DNA from: Coriobacteriales bacterium
GTDB taxonomy: Bacteria; Actinomycetota; Coriobacteriia; Coriobacteriales; JAEZZM01
Assembly (NCBI GenBank): GCA_029983705.1
Contig: JASBYZ010000002.1
Location: 1-44,564 of the forward strand
Length of the DNA stretch: 44,564 nt
Reading direction: 5' to 3'
Numbering within the stretch: the first letter of the stretch is position 1; every line of letters begins with the position of its first letter. A program made the position numbers and the translations under genes. Positions 1 to 8,188 of the stretch are shown here, piece after piece. A model generated the notes under the pieces. It was not told the DNA's origin. It saw only the letters and a program-made list of their open reading frames with translations, and made no database searches.

Positions 1-816
1 ATCAATCCAGATTTCTCTAGTGGAGATCTAAGGATAAAGCTTGTTAAGGGCAATAGCTTAAACGCTGAAAACTTTGCTAAAGTTAATGAAATGGCTAAGT
101 TATCGGATAAAGAATTTTTAGGCTTTTATGCTCAAGATAAAGATGGCAAAGAAATTAAATTTACAGAAGATTATAAATTTGAATCTGATATGACATTTAC
201 TGCTAAATTTGCGGAAGCTGAAGGTTCATACACTATTGGAGCTACTGTTTTAGGATTAGATGGTAAAAGAACAAGTGAAGCAAAGCTTGCAATTACCAAT
301 GCTGGTAAAGCTGTACCTGGTAAATTTAATGATAATAAGCAATGGCTATCAGACGCACAGGTGGCAGCTGGCACCTATACTATTACGGTAATTCCTCCTG
401 CAGACACTAAAGCTGAAATTGCAGATGGTGCTAAGGGTCTTAAAAAAGTAGGCGACAATAAATTTGAGTTAGTTGTTAATGGTGAAAACCAAGGCACTTT
501 AAAAGCAGTGTACGCACAATTTAAACTCGTTCCTGCTGAAAAAGCTACAACCCCAGAAGTTACTCCAACAACGCCTTCTTACGATTTAGGTAATAAAGAA
601 ACTGAAGGAGAATATACTGGCTTCTACACTGATGGTACTAAAGCTGCTCCAGCTGATGCTAGTGATGTAGAAAAGACTGTAGTTTACGAGAAGAAGTATG
701 CAAAGGCTTTGCCTAAGACGTCAGATCTTAACAGCGCTGCTCCAGTAGCTCTTGTAGCTGCATTCATCTCATTAGGCGTAGCAGGTCTTGCGCTTAGAAA
801 GAAAAACGTTGCATAG
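1..816 (+). CDS. LPxT-anchored surface protein, 3' end only
   Basis: The reading frame is open from the first base, so the start and N-terminus lie outside the window and only the last 271 residues are seen. Near the start, a stretch with LGFYAQDKDGKE and FTAKFAEAE resembles an InlB-type (Listeria-Bacteroides) repeat. A Pro/Thr-rich spacer (ATTPEVTPTTP) follows, then a segment with EYTGFY, and the C-terminus is a sortase signal: LPKTSD, a hydrophobic helix and the basic tail RKKNVA. It is therefore probably a cell-wall-linked adhesin or surface repeat protein. The sorting motif has Ser in place of the usual Gly. The same C-terminal module recurs in the next gene. An intrinsic terminator follows. 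The ligand cannot be guessed. Confidence 0.85.
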   Translation: MNPDFSSGDLRIKLVKGNSLNAENFAKVNEMAKLSDKEFLGFYAQDKDGKEIKFTEDYKFESDMTFTAKFAEAEGSYTIGATVLGLDGKRTSEAKLAITNAGKAVPGKFNDNKQWLSDAQVAAGTYTITVIPPADTKAEIADGAKGLKKVGDNKFELVVNGENQGTLKAVYAQFKLVPAEKATTPEVTPTTPSYDLGNKETEGEYTGFYTDGTKAAPADASDVEKTVVYEKKYAKALPKTSDLNSAAPVALVAAFISLGVAGLALRKKNVA

Positions 817-903
817 CATACACCTCTCATAAAGAGAAAGCAGATGTTCATTAAGGCTCTGACGACTAAACCTTTTTTAATGCATAGAATTTAAGAACTA
901 TTT

Positions 904-942
904 AATCCCGGTTACAGAAATGTTTCCGGGATTTTATTTTTT
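904..942 (+). terminator. Intrinsic terminator after the first surface protein
   Basis: An 8-bp perfect stem (AATCCCGG at 904-911, CCGGGATT at 926-933) is followed by a T-rich run to 942. It lies 90 bases after the stop codon of the first gene. Confidence 0.85.
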
Positions 943-1010
943 CTTAAATTGTTGTAATAAGATTAAGAAATTTTAATCTATAATCAAAAATTTAAAACGA
1001 TTGCTCTCTT

Positions 1011-1029
1011 TGTAAGATAAATTCTTACA
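1011..1029. promoter_or_regulatory. Inverted repeat upstream of the metallophosphoesterase gene
   Basis: TGTAAGA (1011-1017) and TCTTACA (1023-1029) form a perfect 7-bp dyad with a 5-base spacer, 77 bases before the start codon. A TATAAT box lies upstream at 979-984 and overlaps by one base a second dyad, AGATTAA/TTAATCT at 960-966 and 973-979. The -35 is not convincing. These may be repressor sites or an mRNA hairpin, and no regulator can be named. Confidence 0.35.
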
Positions 1030-1105
1030 TGACGTAAACTTGCTTGAAACATGTGCTTTTTACAATTAAACCCGTCTTAAAAAAAGTTGAGAGAAAGGGT
1101 TTTGA

Positions 1106-3847
1106 ATGAAGCATAGTTCTTATGCGAGAAATCTTGTGCTTTGTGCAGCACTAGTACTGCCACTAAGTATTGTTCCACAAACTGCGTATGCCACTGAGCA
1201 ACAAACAGACGAGCCAGTTGTTTCTGAGGAAACAGTTTCTGAAGAGGTAAACGTAAAACCTGTAGAAGAAACCCAAGAGCCATCACATGAATCAGGAACT
1301 GAAGAGAGCTCAAACACTTCAGTAAGTGAAAACTTGCCTGAAGAAAAACCTTTGGAAGAAGATAAAGCTCAAGAAGAGCCACTACCTGTAGCTTCTCCAG
1401 CATCTTCAGAGCGTGCTTCATCTGAAACTTCTCAGGAGCCAAAAATTGAGCTAGGTATTATATCTGACACCCATGTTGGCCCAAATAAGCAAAAAGAAAA
1501 TGGACGTCTTGAAGAAGCGCTCAATCTTTTTACCGAGAAAAATGTTGACCGCATTATTGTAGATGGTGACCTTACTGATAACGGTTATGAAGATCAGCTC
1601 AAAACCTATTCTGAGGTACTAGATAAGGTAGAAGGCGAAGCTCCGATTATTGAGTCCTTAGGTAATCACGAACTTTATAACGGAAGCTACGAGGGTGTAC
1701 AAAAATTTACCAAAGACTATCCGCTCACTCACCAAAAGGTAAATGGATACCACATTATTACACTTTCACCAGGTGCTGGAAGTGTTAAAGAAGCTGACTT
1801 AAGTAAGGTTACAGAAGAGGATGTACCACTTAAAAAAGACTATATTGCAGCTGGTACCCCAACGCTTAAAAACACTGATAGCTATGCTTATGCTCGCACC
1901 TGGTTAGACAAGCAGTTAAGCCAAGCTTCTCAGGATACTCCAGATCTGCCAATTTTTGTTTTCTTTCATCATCCAATTAAAAATACCTTTTACGTATCTG
2001 ATGAGTGGCATGGCTCAGGACTTGTTGGTGCATTTGATAAGTATAAAAATGTAGTTTCATTCTCAGGACATATTCACTCAGCTAACCAACACCCTCGCTC
2101 AATTTATCAGGATGAAAAGGGCTGGACAGCTGTTAATACGGTAACCCTTTCTTATATGGAACAAGAAAAGGGTTATCAAGAAGGCTCTGTACCTGATAAT
2201 GCTGGTGAAGTTGCACAGGCTATGGTGCTTAATGCTGATGGCAGCAAGGTAAGCATCAATATGTATGACATTGGATCAGAGGGCAAGCCACAAGGTCCAA
2301 TTCAAACCTGGACCTTTGATGTGAATAAAGAGAGACCTTATACAAATGCTCGTTACGATAAAGCAAAGGCTCCAGCATTTGCCTCAGATGCTAAACTTAC
2401 AGTTTCTGAAGTAGGACCAACTAATGCTACCTTTACCTTTGATCAAGCTCAGGTTAACCCAGATAGTGTAGAGGGAGATATTGTCCACTCTTATCACTAT
2501 GTTTTTACTGATAACGACGGCAAAAAGATTCAAGAATTTAAGACTTGGTCTGACTTCTATATTAACCCTCAGCCAAACCCATATGTATATAAGTACAAAT
2601 CATTTAAGCCAAATACTGCATACACCGTTACTATCACTCCAGTAAATGCATTTGGACAAGAAAATCTTGATTCAAAGCTTACTGCAAGCTTTGTAACACC
2701 TGATCGTGAGAGAGTATATCCTACAAAAGCTGATGTAGAAAAAGGTTTACCAAAGGCTGATTTGGTAGACACCACTTTTACTAAGGATGGACTCAAAGAT
2801 GCTAACGGCAGAAGCTATTTAAATGAAGATGGCGCCGATGTTAATAATCTTCCGAGCTCACCAACTACAAAGATTCCAGGAAAAATTGTTTTTGACGATA
2901 AGGTAAATGATTATGTTGCTGACTTTAGTCACTCTGAATCTCAGGGTTATAAAACACCAATAACTAAAGAAGAATTTGAAAAAATTCAGGATGGCTTTAC
3001 CTTCTCAACTACTGCACGCGTTAATTATTTTGATGGCACTGCAGATATTTTTGGTGCAACTCAGGGTGCTGGATTTATTTTTGAAGTTGGAAAAAGCTCT
3101 GAAGAGAGTGCTTATCTTGAGTTTTGGGCACATGATGGTGGCAGTTATCATATTGCAAAAACTTTAAATGCAATTAACTTTGGTGAATGGAATCACCTTA
3201 CCGGTGTATATGACGGTAAGTTATTAAGACTATATGTTAACGGAATTCAAATAGCTTCTGAGGAGATGTCTGGAAAGATCAAGCCACTCCCTTCTAAATC
3301 ACAGTACTGGGTAATTGGTGGAGACATCGAAGGAGATGGCTCTTTGACTGGTCAATTTAATGGAGCAGTTAAATCAGCCAAAATATTTAGCAAGCCACTT
3401 AGTGATGCTGAAGTTGCCTTGCTGTACGCTCAAGAAATGGGACTTGATCCACTGACGCTCGAGCCAGTTAAGAAGGGCGAAGAACCAGGTAAGGATCCAT
3501 CAACTGACCCTAAGACTGAGCCTACGACTGATCCAACAAGCGATCCTAAGACCGAAGCTAAAGTTCTTAGCCTCGTAAAAGGTGTTAACTACCAAGAGTC
3601 TAATAAGGCTGAATACACTGGATTCTATAAGTCAGTTGAGATGAAATCACAGTCAGCTACTAAAGAAGCCGGTGAAGGAGCAGTTATAGAGACAATTAAT
3701 GCAGATGAGGCAGAGAAAGTAATGTTTGTTCAAGCTCTACCTAAGACCTCAGATCTAAAGAGCGTGACCCCTATTGCCTTTATATCTGGCTTATTTATGC
3801 TAATGCTTGCCGCACTATCTTATGTTTTTAGAAAGTACCAGGACTAA
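1106..3847 (+). CDS. Cell-wall-anchored metallophosphoesterase with LamG-like domain
   Basis: A 913-residue secreted protein with an N-terminal signal peptide (hydrophobic core about residues 9-28) and a Glu/Ser-rich linker to about residue 115. The calcineurin-like phosphoesterase core follows, with all metal-binding blocks visible: DTH at 121-123, GD at 154-155 within DGDLTD, GNHE at 186-189, FFHH at 286-289 and GHIH at 321-324. After it come a fibronectin-like stretch (about 430-530) and a LamG/concanavalin-like stretch (about 590-790, with GEWNHLTGVYDG). A Thr/Asp/Pro repeat spacer leads to LPKTSD (878-883), a membrane helix and a basic tail. It probably hydrolyses phosphoesters on the cell surface, and the substrate is unknown. 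The start is chosen from GAAAGGG 6 bases upstream of ATG. The following genes import small, possibly phosphorylated, solutes. Confidence 0.9.
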   Translation: MKHSSYARNLVLCAALVLPLSIVPQTAYATEQQTDEPVVSEETVSEEVNVKPVEETQEPSHESGTEESSNTSVSENLPEEKPLEEDKAQEEPLPVASPASSERASSETSQEPKIELGIISDTHVGPNKQKENGRLEEALNLFTEKNVDRIIVDGDLTDNGYEDQLKTYSEVLDKVEGEAPIIESLGNHELYNGSYEGVQKFTKDYPLTHQKVNGYHIITLSPGAGSVKEADLSKVTEEDVPLKKDYIAAGTPTLKNTDSYAYARTWLDKQLSQASQDTPDLPIFVFFHHPIKNTFYVSDEWHGSGLVGAFDKYKNVVSFSGHIHSANQHPRSIYQDEKGWTAVNTVTLSYMEQEKGYQEGSVPDNAGEVAQAMVLNADGSKVSINMYDIGSEGKPQGPIQTWTFDVNKERPYTNARYDKAKAPAFASDAKLTVSEVGPTNATFTFDQAQVNPDSVEGDIVHSYHYVFTDNDGKKIQEFKTWSDFYINPQPNPYVYKYKSFKPNTAYTVTITPVNAFGQENLDSKLTASFVTPDRERVYPTKADVEKGLPKADLVDTTFTKDGLKDANGRSYLNEDGADVNNLPSSPTTKIPGKIVFDDKVNDYVADFSHSESQGYKTPITKEEFEKIQDGFTFSTTARVNYFDGTADIFGATQGAGFIFEVGKSSEESAYLEFWAHDGGSYHIAKTLNAINFGEWNHLTGVYDGKLLRLYVNGIQIASEEMSGKIKPLPSKSQYWVIGGDIEGDGSLTGQFNGAVKSAKIFSKPLSDAEVALLYAQEMGLDPLTLEPVKKGEEPGKDPSTDPKTEPTTDPTSDPKTEAKVLSLVKGVNYQESNKAEYTGFYKSVEMKSQSATKEAGEGAVIETINADEAEKVMFVQALPKTSDLKSVTPIAFISGLFMLMLAALSYVFRKYQD

Positions 3848-3867
3848 GCTAAGTTTGTTGAGTAATT

Positions 3868-3911
3868 AAGCATCCTGTTGGATAATACTTCAGCAGGATG
3901 CTTTTCTTTTT
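3868..3911 (+). terminator. Intrinsic terminator after the metallophosphoesterase
   Basis: A 10-bp perfect stem (AAGCATCCTG at 3868-3877, CAGGATGCTT at 3894-3903) runs into a T-rich tail. It isolates the surface protein gene from the downstream importer operon. Confidence 0.9.
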
Positions 3912-4138
3912 CAGAATAATCTAAATTTAACAAGTGTACAGAAACCGAAATTAATCGTTACTTTCTTATTAAATATAATCAATAGAACATACGAATATGC
4001 AAAATAACGCAATAATATCTCTAAAAATTTAAAAATATAGATGTAAATAAGTTAAATATGCAAATATCTCAATACTTATCTTTTTATGAGTTAATCGCCT
4101 AAAATAATCTGGCTTGCATCTGTTCATATTAAGAGAGG
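3912..4138 (+). promoter_or_regulatory. A+T-rich promoter region of the Fbp/Afu-type operon
   Basis: This gene-free stretch is very A+T-rich. It contains a perfect TATAAT box at 3974-3979 (weak -35, TTAATC at 3951-3956) and two copies of ATATGCAAA at 3995-4003 and 4056-4064. No open reading frame or stable hairpin stands out. The box would give a leader of roughly 150 bases. The assignment as promoter is inferred. Confidence 0.35.
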
Positions 4139-5104
4139 TTGAGTCACATTAATATTAAACTTTTGGATATTGAGAAATCCTACGGCTCAAAACAGGTTAT
4201 TTTTCCGTCTACCCTTATTATTGAGGATAGTAGCTTTACCACACTCTTAGGTCCCTCTGGATGCGGTAAAACTACTTTGCTCAGAATGATTGCTGGACTT
4301 GAGACTCCAAATGCAGGAGAGATTTATTTTGATGACACCTGCATTTATTCATCTAAACAAAACATAAATATCCCACCTGAGAAGCGTGGGCTCGGATTTG
4401 TATTTCAAGACTTTGCCCTCTGGCCTCACATGACTGTTTTTGAAAACGTAGCCTTTGGACTGAGAGCTGCTAAAAGGACAGATCAGCTTGAGCAAAAGGT
4501 AAAAGATGCGCTTAAGGCAGTTCGTCTTGAAAATTTTGCTGATCGCTATCCACATCAACTTTCCGGAGGACAGCAACAGCGTGTAGCTTTTGCACGTGCA
4601 ATTGTAATTAAGCCGTCTTGCATCTTATTTGATGAGCCACTCTCAGCACTTGATGCTCAACTAAGAGAGCAGATGCGTGCAGAGATTACAGTCTTAGTGA
4701 GTGAACTTGGCGTTACTGCTGTATTTGTTACTCATGACCAAGTAGAAGCTATGTCTATGAGTGACAAAATTGCGGTCTTATCAGAAGGCCATATTGAACA
4801 ATATGCATCTCCAGAAGAAGTATATTCAGATCCTCAAACAGAGTTTGTAGCAAAGTTTGTTGGTAACTCTAACTGGATTGATGACAAACATATGTTTAGA
4901 CCAGAGCACGCCCAACTTACTCCAATTGACAATGCCCACAAATACCAGGTTGAAGTGCTTTTCCAGCAGTTCCTTGGTTATACCTTCCAGTCACATACAA
5001 AATTCCAAGACCAAGTATGGTTTTTAAACACCAAACAAAAAATGGATGTTGGGAGCCATATAGACGTCTATGTTCCAGATAACAAGGTAATTAGCTTCAG
5101 TTAA
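4139..5104 (+). CDS. ABC importer ATPase, FbpC/AfuC/PotA-like
   Basis: A 321-residue ATP-binding subunit with Walker A GPSGCGKT (38-45), Q-loop near FQD (89-91), signature LSGGQ (141-145), Walker B LFDEP (163-167) and switch His199. The C-terminal 80 residues resemble the TOBE-type regulatory domain found in Fbp/Pot/Mal ATPases. It energises the fused permease two genes downstream. The start is uncertain. TTG at 4139 keeps the full N-terminal strand, but GAGAGG touches it directly, and an in-frame ATT at 4148 would have better spacing. An in-frame stop at 4130 rules out anything further upstream. The substrate is discussed under the binding protein. Confidence 0.85.
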   Translation: MSHINIKLLDIEKSYGSKQVIFPSTLIIEDSSFTTLLGPSGCGKTTLLRMIAGLETPNAGEIYFDDTCIYSSKQNINIPPEKRGLGFVFQDFALWPHMTVFENVAFGLRAAKRTDQLEQKVKDALKAVRLENFADRYPHQLSGGQQQRVAFARAIVIKPSCILFDEPLSALDAQLREQMRAEITVLVSELGVTAVFVTHDQVEAMSMSDKIAVLSEGHIEQYASPEEVYSDPQTEFVAKFVGNSNWIDDKHMFRPEHAQLTPIDNAHKYQVEVLFQQFLGYTFQSHTKFQDQVWFLNTKQKMDVGSHIDVYVPDNKVISFS

Positions 5105-5122
5105 AAATAAAGAGAGGATAAC

Positions 5123-6175
5123 ATGAAAAAGCTAATCGTACTTATCAGTATGGTACTTGCACTATGCTTTGCTCTTGCCGCTTGTGGCAACAATGCAAGC
5201 TCTAGTAATCAAGCACCAAGTTCAGACTCAAATGCTGCACAAAGTAGCTCAGATGGGGTAGCAGACAAAAAGGGTTCAGGCACAGTAACAGTGTATATGC
5301 CTTCTCCAGCTGGTCTAGTAGACAAGCAGGTAGCTGAGTTTGAAAAGCAAACCGGTATCAAAGTTGAAGTGTTTCAAGGAACTACCGGAGAAATCCTTGC
5401 TCGTCTTGAGGCTGAGAAAGCAAATCCAGTTGCAGACGTTGTGGTTCTAGCATCATGGTCAGATGGCCTTACCTTAAAGAATCAAGACAAACTCGCATCT
5501 TATACTCCTAAGCGTGCGGGCGAGATGGTAAAGGACTGGATTGATCCAGAAAACACCCTCTTTGGTTACAGCGCATCAGCTGTTGGTGTTATTTATAACA
5601 CCACAATCTTTCCAGAGATGAATGCAGATTGGTCTGAGCTTGCAGATGCACAGTACAAAGACCAACTAGCTATTCCTGACCCAGAAAAATCAGGCGCTTG
5701 CAAAGACTTTGTTGCTAACTATGTAGCTGCAAACGGCTGGGATGATTTTGAGGCAATGGCTGCAAATGGAATGATTGTTCCTGGTGCTAACAAAGCTGCT
5801 CTTGAAGCGGTAACCACTGGTGAAGTTGGTGTATTAGTTGCTGGTGTTGACTACAATGCATTTAAGTCAATCGACAAAGGCGAGCCACTACAAATTTACT
5901 ATCCAAAGGGTGGTACCGTAGTAAATCCTCGTCCGGCAATGATTATGAAAGAAGCTCCAAACCCAGAGAATGCTCAAGCATTTATTGACTTCTTACTCAG
6001 TGATGAGTCTCAAAAGATGGTAGTAGATGCATATCTCTTACCAGGTATTGAAGGAATTGAGCAAACTAACCGTATTCCTCTAAAAGACATTCCTCAGATT
6101 GAACCTAACTGGGAAGAAAGCATGAAAACTGCTGCAGAGGATGCGCAAAAAATTAACAAGATGTGCTCTAAATAA
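5123..6175 (+). CDS. Fbp/Afu-type solute-binding lipoprotein
   Basis: A 350-residue extracellular binding protein of the iron/sugar-phosphate/thiamine class. The signal peptide ends in the lipobox LAAC (Cys21), and a Ser/Asn/Ala-rich linker to about residue 50 tethers the domain. The core starts at VTVYMPSP and contains QGTTGEILARLEAE and ADVVVLAS, typical of periplasmic type II proteins. Ferric-binding FbpA proteins carry a Tyr-Tyr pair. Here the equivalent stretch reads AGVDYNAF with Asp243-Tyr244, so canonical ferric binding is doubtful. AfuA-type hexose-phosphate binding or a phosphonate are alternatives, suggested by the neighbours. The ribosome site AGAGAGGA precedes ATG. A perfect 13-bp hairpin follows the stop codon. 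Confidence 0.85.
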   Translation: MKKLIVLISMVLALCFALAACGNNASSSNQAPSSDSNAAQSSSDGVADKKGSGTVTVYMPSPAGLVDKQVAEFEKQTGIKVEVFQGTTGEILARLEAEKANPVADVVVLASWSDGLTLKNQDKLASYTPKRAGEMVKDWIDPENTLFGYSASAVGVIYNTTIFPEMNADWSELADAQYKDQLAIPDPEKSGACKDFVANYVAANGWDDFEAMAANGMIVPGANKAALEAVTTGEVGVLVAGVDYNAFKSIDKGEPLQIYYPKGGTVVNPRPAMIMKEAPNPENAQAFIDFLLSDESQKMVVDAYLLPGIEGIEQTNRIPLKDIPQIEPNWEESMKTAAEDAQKINKMCSK

Positions 6176-6189
6176 GGTGGTAAATTCTA

Positions 6190-6220
6190 GCTTAAGGCAG
6201 CTGTATAAGCTGCCTTAAGC
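6190..6220 (+). promoter_or_regulatory. Intercistronic 13-bp hairpin between binding protein and permease
   Basis: GCTTAAGGCAGCT (6190-6202) pairs perfectly with AGCTGCCTTAAGC (6208-6220) around a 5-base loop. No T-run follows, so it is not a standard terminator. It lies in the 48-base gap between the binding-protein stop and the permease start. That is the position of hairpins that protect the upstream mRNA and let the binding protein be made in excess over the permease. Confidence 0.75.
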
Positions 6221-6223
6221 CTC

Positions 6224-7921
6224 ATGTTAAGCGAGGATCAGCAATTGCTTAGTCGTATTCAAGATAACATGCGCTATATTGTGCTAGCCATTATTGCAGT
6301 TATACTTTTTGTTTTAATTATTTGTCCGCTTGGGGCAATATTTGCTACTGCGCTCTTTCAAGATGGCAAGCTTAATATAGCGGGCGCTATTGATGTAGTG
6401 GTACAAAGTGAGAATGCTCAGATGATAGCAAACTCACTATTTTTAGGTGCCTTAGTTGTAATAGTCTCAACACTTATTGCAACCCCACTTGCTTATTTAT
6501 TTTCACGTACGCGTTTTGCAAAATATAAGATATTTGACATCATATTTATGATTCCTTTTATGACACCACCTTTTATTGCATCAATGGGTTGGATTTTATT
6601 TATGCAAAAACGTGGTCTTTTACAACAGGTGTTTCCAATGTTTAAGGGAAGCGAGGACTTCTTTTTTAGCATTGCTGGTTTAGTAATCGTTATGAGTTTA
6701 CACTCATTTCCTTTTATGTTTACCCTTCTTAAAAACGCGATGCTTAATATTCCTTCAAGCTTAGAGGAGTCTGCACAGGTATTTGGAGCAGGCTTTGGTC
6801 AGCGCCTTCGAAAGATATTTTTCCCGCTTCTTACCTCTAACTACGCTATTGGCGCACTCTTAATTTTTGTTAAAACGCTCTCTGAGTACGGAACTCCTGC
6901 TACCTTAGGAGTTCGTATTGGCTTTGATGTGTTTACCACTCAAATTCATCGCTATGCAACAGTAGCCCCAGTTCATTTTGGAAATGCAGCAGCTCTTTCG
7001 AGTGTATTGATTGGTATCTGTGTGGTAATGTGGCTACTGCAAAACTATATTAGTAACCGAAAAAGCTATAACTTGGTATCTGGAAAGGGTTCTCGCTTTA
7101 AGTTTGAAGAGTTAAGTAAGCTAGCTCTTGTTGTGGCGTGGATTTACATCATAGTGACTATCTTCTTTTCTATCATTGTTCCATTTTTTGCAATTATCTC
7201 TACATCACTTATTAACTTACGAGGTCTAGGACTTGCTCTGGGAAACTTTACCTTCCAGCACTATATAGATCTCTTTACCAGTAACTCTAAGGGTATTGGT
7301 GCAATTATTAACAGCCTAATTTTGGCAGTTGCTGCTGCAAGTATCTGCGCTGTGCTTGGAACTATTATTGTTGTAGTAATTAGAAAGATTAGACCTAAGG
7401 CACTTGGCACCTTAACTGAGGGTGTATCGTTACTCCCATCATTTTTACCAAGCATTGTTATGGTTTTAGGTATCATGATTTTCTGGAATGCACTCTACGA
7501 TGTTGCTCCACTGTACAATACCTTAGGAATTTTAGTTTTAGCTTACGTGGTGCTCTATCTACCATACACCATTCAGTACGTTACTTCTGCTGCAGGACAG
7601 ATATCTGACAGCTTACAAGATGCTGCTCGTGTGTTTGGAGCAAAGCCGCTCTATATTTTAAGACGTGTAGTATTTCCTCTTATCAAGCCTGGAATTTTAA
7701 CAGCATGGATTATGACCTTTATTATTTCATTTAGAGAACTTGTTACCGCAAGTTTAATTGCCCCTCCAAATGTTTTAGTAGTCTCAACCTTTATTGTGAG
7801 AGAGTTTGAGCAGGGAAGTGTATCTGTTGGTATGGCTATGGCAGTTATTTGTGTTGCCTTTACTACTATTTCACTTACCTTATTAAACAAGGCTGTTGAT
7901 AAGCAAAAAGTTGCTGAATAA
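6224..7921 (+). CDS. Fused two-domain ABC importer permease, FbpB/AfuB-like
   Basis: A 565-residue integral membrane protein made of two homologous permease halves, each with about six helices. Both carry an EAA-type loop that contacts the ATPase: EESAQVFGAGFG in the first half and QDAARVFGAKPL in the second. Fusion of the halves is typical of Fbp and Afu systems. Two starts are possible. ATG at 6224 sits against the foot of the upstream hairpin without a ribosome site. An in-frame TTG at 6245 is preceded by GCGAGGA at good spacing and would give 558 residues. It completes the importer with the two upstream genes and ends at a strong terminator. Confidence 0.88.
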   Translation: MLSEDQQLLSRIQDNMRYIVLAIIAVILFVLIICPLGAIFATALFQDGKLNIAGAIDVVVQSENAQMIANSLFLGALVVIVSTLIATPLAYLFSRTRFAKYKIFDIIFMIPFMTPPFIASMGWILFMQKRGLLQQVFPMFKGSEDFFFSIAGLVIVMSLHSFPFMFTLLKNAMLNIPSSLEESAQVFGAGFGQRLRKIFFPLLTSNYAIGALLIFVKTLSEYGTPATLGVRIGFDVFTTQIHRYATVAPVHFGNAAALSSVLIGICVVMWLLQNYISNRKSYNLVSGKGSRFKFEELSKLALVVAWIYIIVTIFFSIIVPFFAIISTSLINLRGLGLALGNFTFQHYIDLFTSNSKGIGAIINSLILAVAAASICAVLGTIIVVVIRKIRPKALGTLTEGVSLLPSFLPSIVMVLGIMIFWNALYDVAPLYNTLGILVLAYVVLYLPYTIQYVTSAAGQISDSLQDAARVFGAKPLYILRRVVFPLIKPGILTAWIMTFIISFRELVTASLIAPPNVLVVSTFIVREFEQGSVSVGMAMAVICVAFTTISLTLLNKAVDKQKVAE

Positions 7922-7944
7922 GCCTAGCTAACATACTCCCTACG

Positions 7945-7981
7945 CCCCACCTAAATTTTGAATTTAGGTGGGGTTTCTTTT
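7945..7981 (+). terminator. Intrinsic terminator of the Fbp/Afu-type operon
   Basis: A perfect 13-bp stem (CCCCACCTAAATT at 7945-7957, AATTTAGGTGGGG at 7961-7973) with a 3-base loop is followed by TTTCTTTT. It separates this importer from the phosphonate operon. Confidence 0.92.
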
Positions 7982-8066
7982 GCCTGTTTGCGCTTTATAA
8001 ACATCTGTTAAAAATCTTGTAAACAGTGCTAAATATCTCTTAAATTTATTAAATTATTTTTCTAAT

Positions 8067-8108
8067 AAATCTAAATGTAACGTTTGAATTCAAAGTTAAC
8101 GTAGATTT
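8067..8108. promoter_or_regulatory. Nested dyad upstream of the phosphonate operon
   Basis: A perfect 12-bp palindrome TTTGAATTCAAA (8083-8094) is flanked by AAATCTA on the left (8067-8073) and TAGATTT on the right (8102-8108), offset by two bases. GTAACG and GTTAACG lie between. It sits about 100 bases before phnD and no clear -35/-10 pair is visible. It may be an operator for a phosphate- or phosphonate-responsive regulator; no phnF gene is present nearby. Confidence 0.4.
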
Positions 8109-8123
8109 ATCCATAGAAAACTC

Positions 8124-8180
8124 CTCCTTTTTTAAGATTGAGTTCGTATTATTTCTGACGCTTTGTTCTTATAAAAGGAG
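8124..8180 (+). promoter_or_regulatory. Hairpin that would sequester the phnD ribosome binding site
   Basis: The 13-base arm CTCCTTTTTTAAG (8124-8136) pairs with CTTATAAAAGGAG (8168-8180) in 12 of 13 positions, with one T-T mismatch and a 31-base loop. The 3' arm contains the AAAAGGAG ribosome site of phnD, whose ATG is at 8189. If the transcript starts upstream of 8124, translation of the operon's first gene could be controlled by opening this stem. Confidence 0.5.
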
Positions 8181-8188
8181 AGAAATTC

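Noticed and set aside
6190..6220. Intrinsic terminator after the Fbp/Afu-type binding protein
   Set aside because: The stem is strong but no T-run follows and the permease of the same importer comes directly after.
7922..8188. phnF-like regulator gene or classical Pho box before phnD
   Set aside because: No open frame of useful size exists, and the TTAACG-like words present are too few and not evenly spaced for a confident PhoP site.
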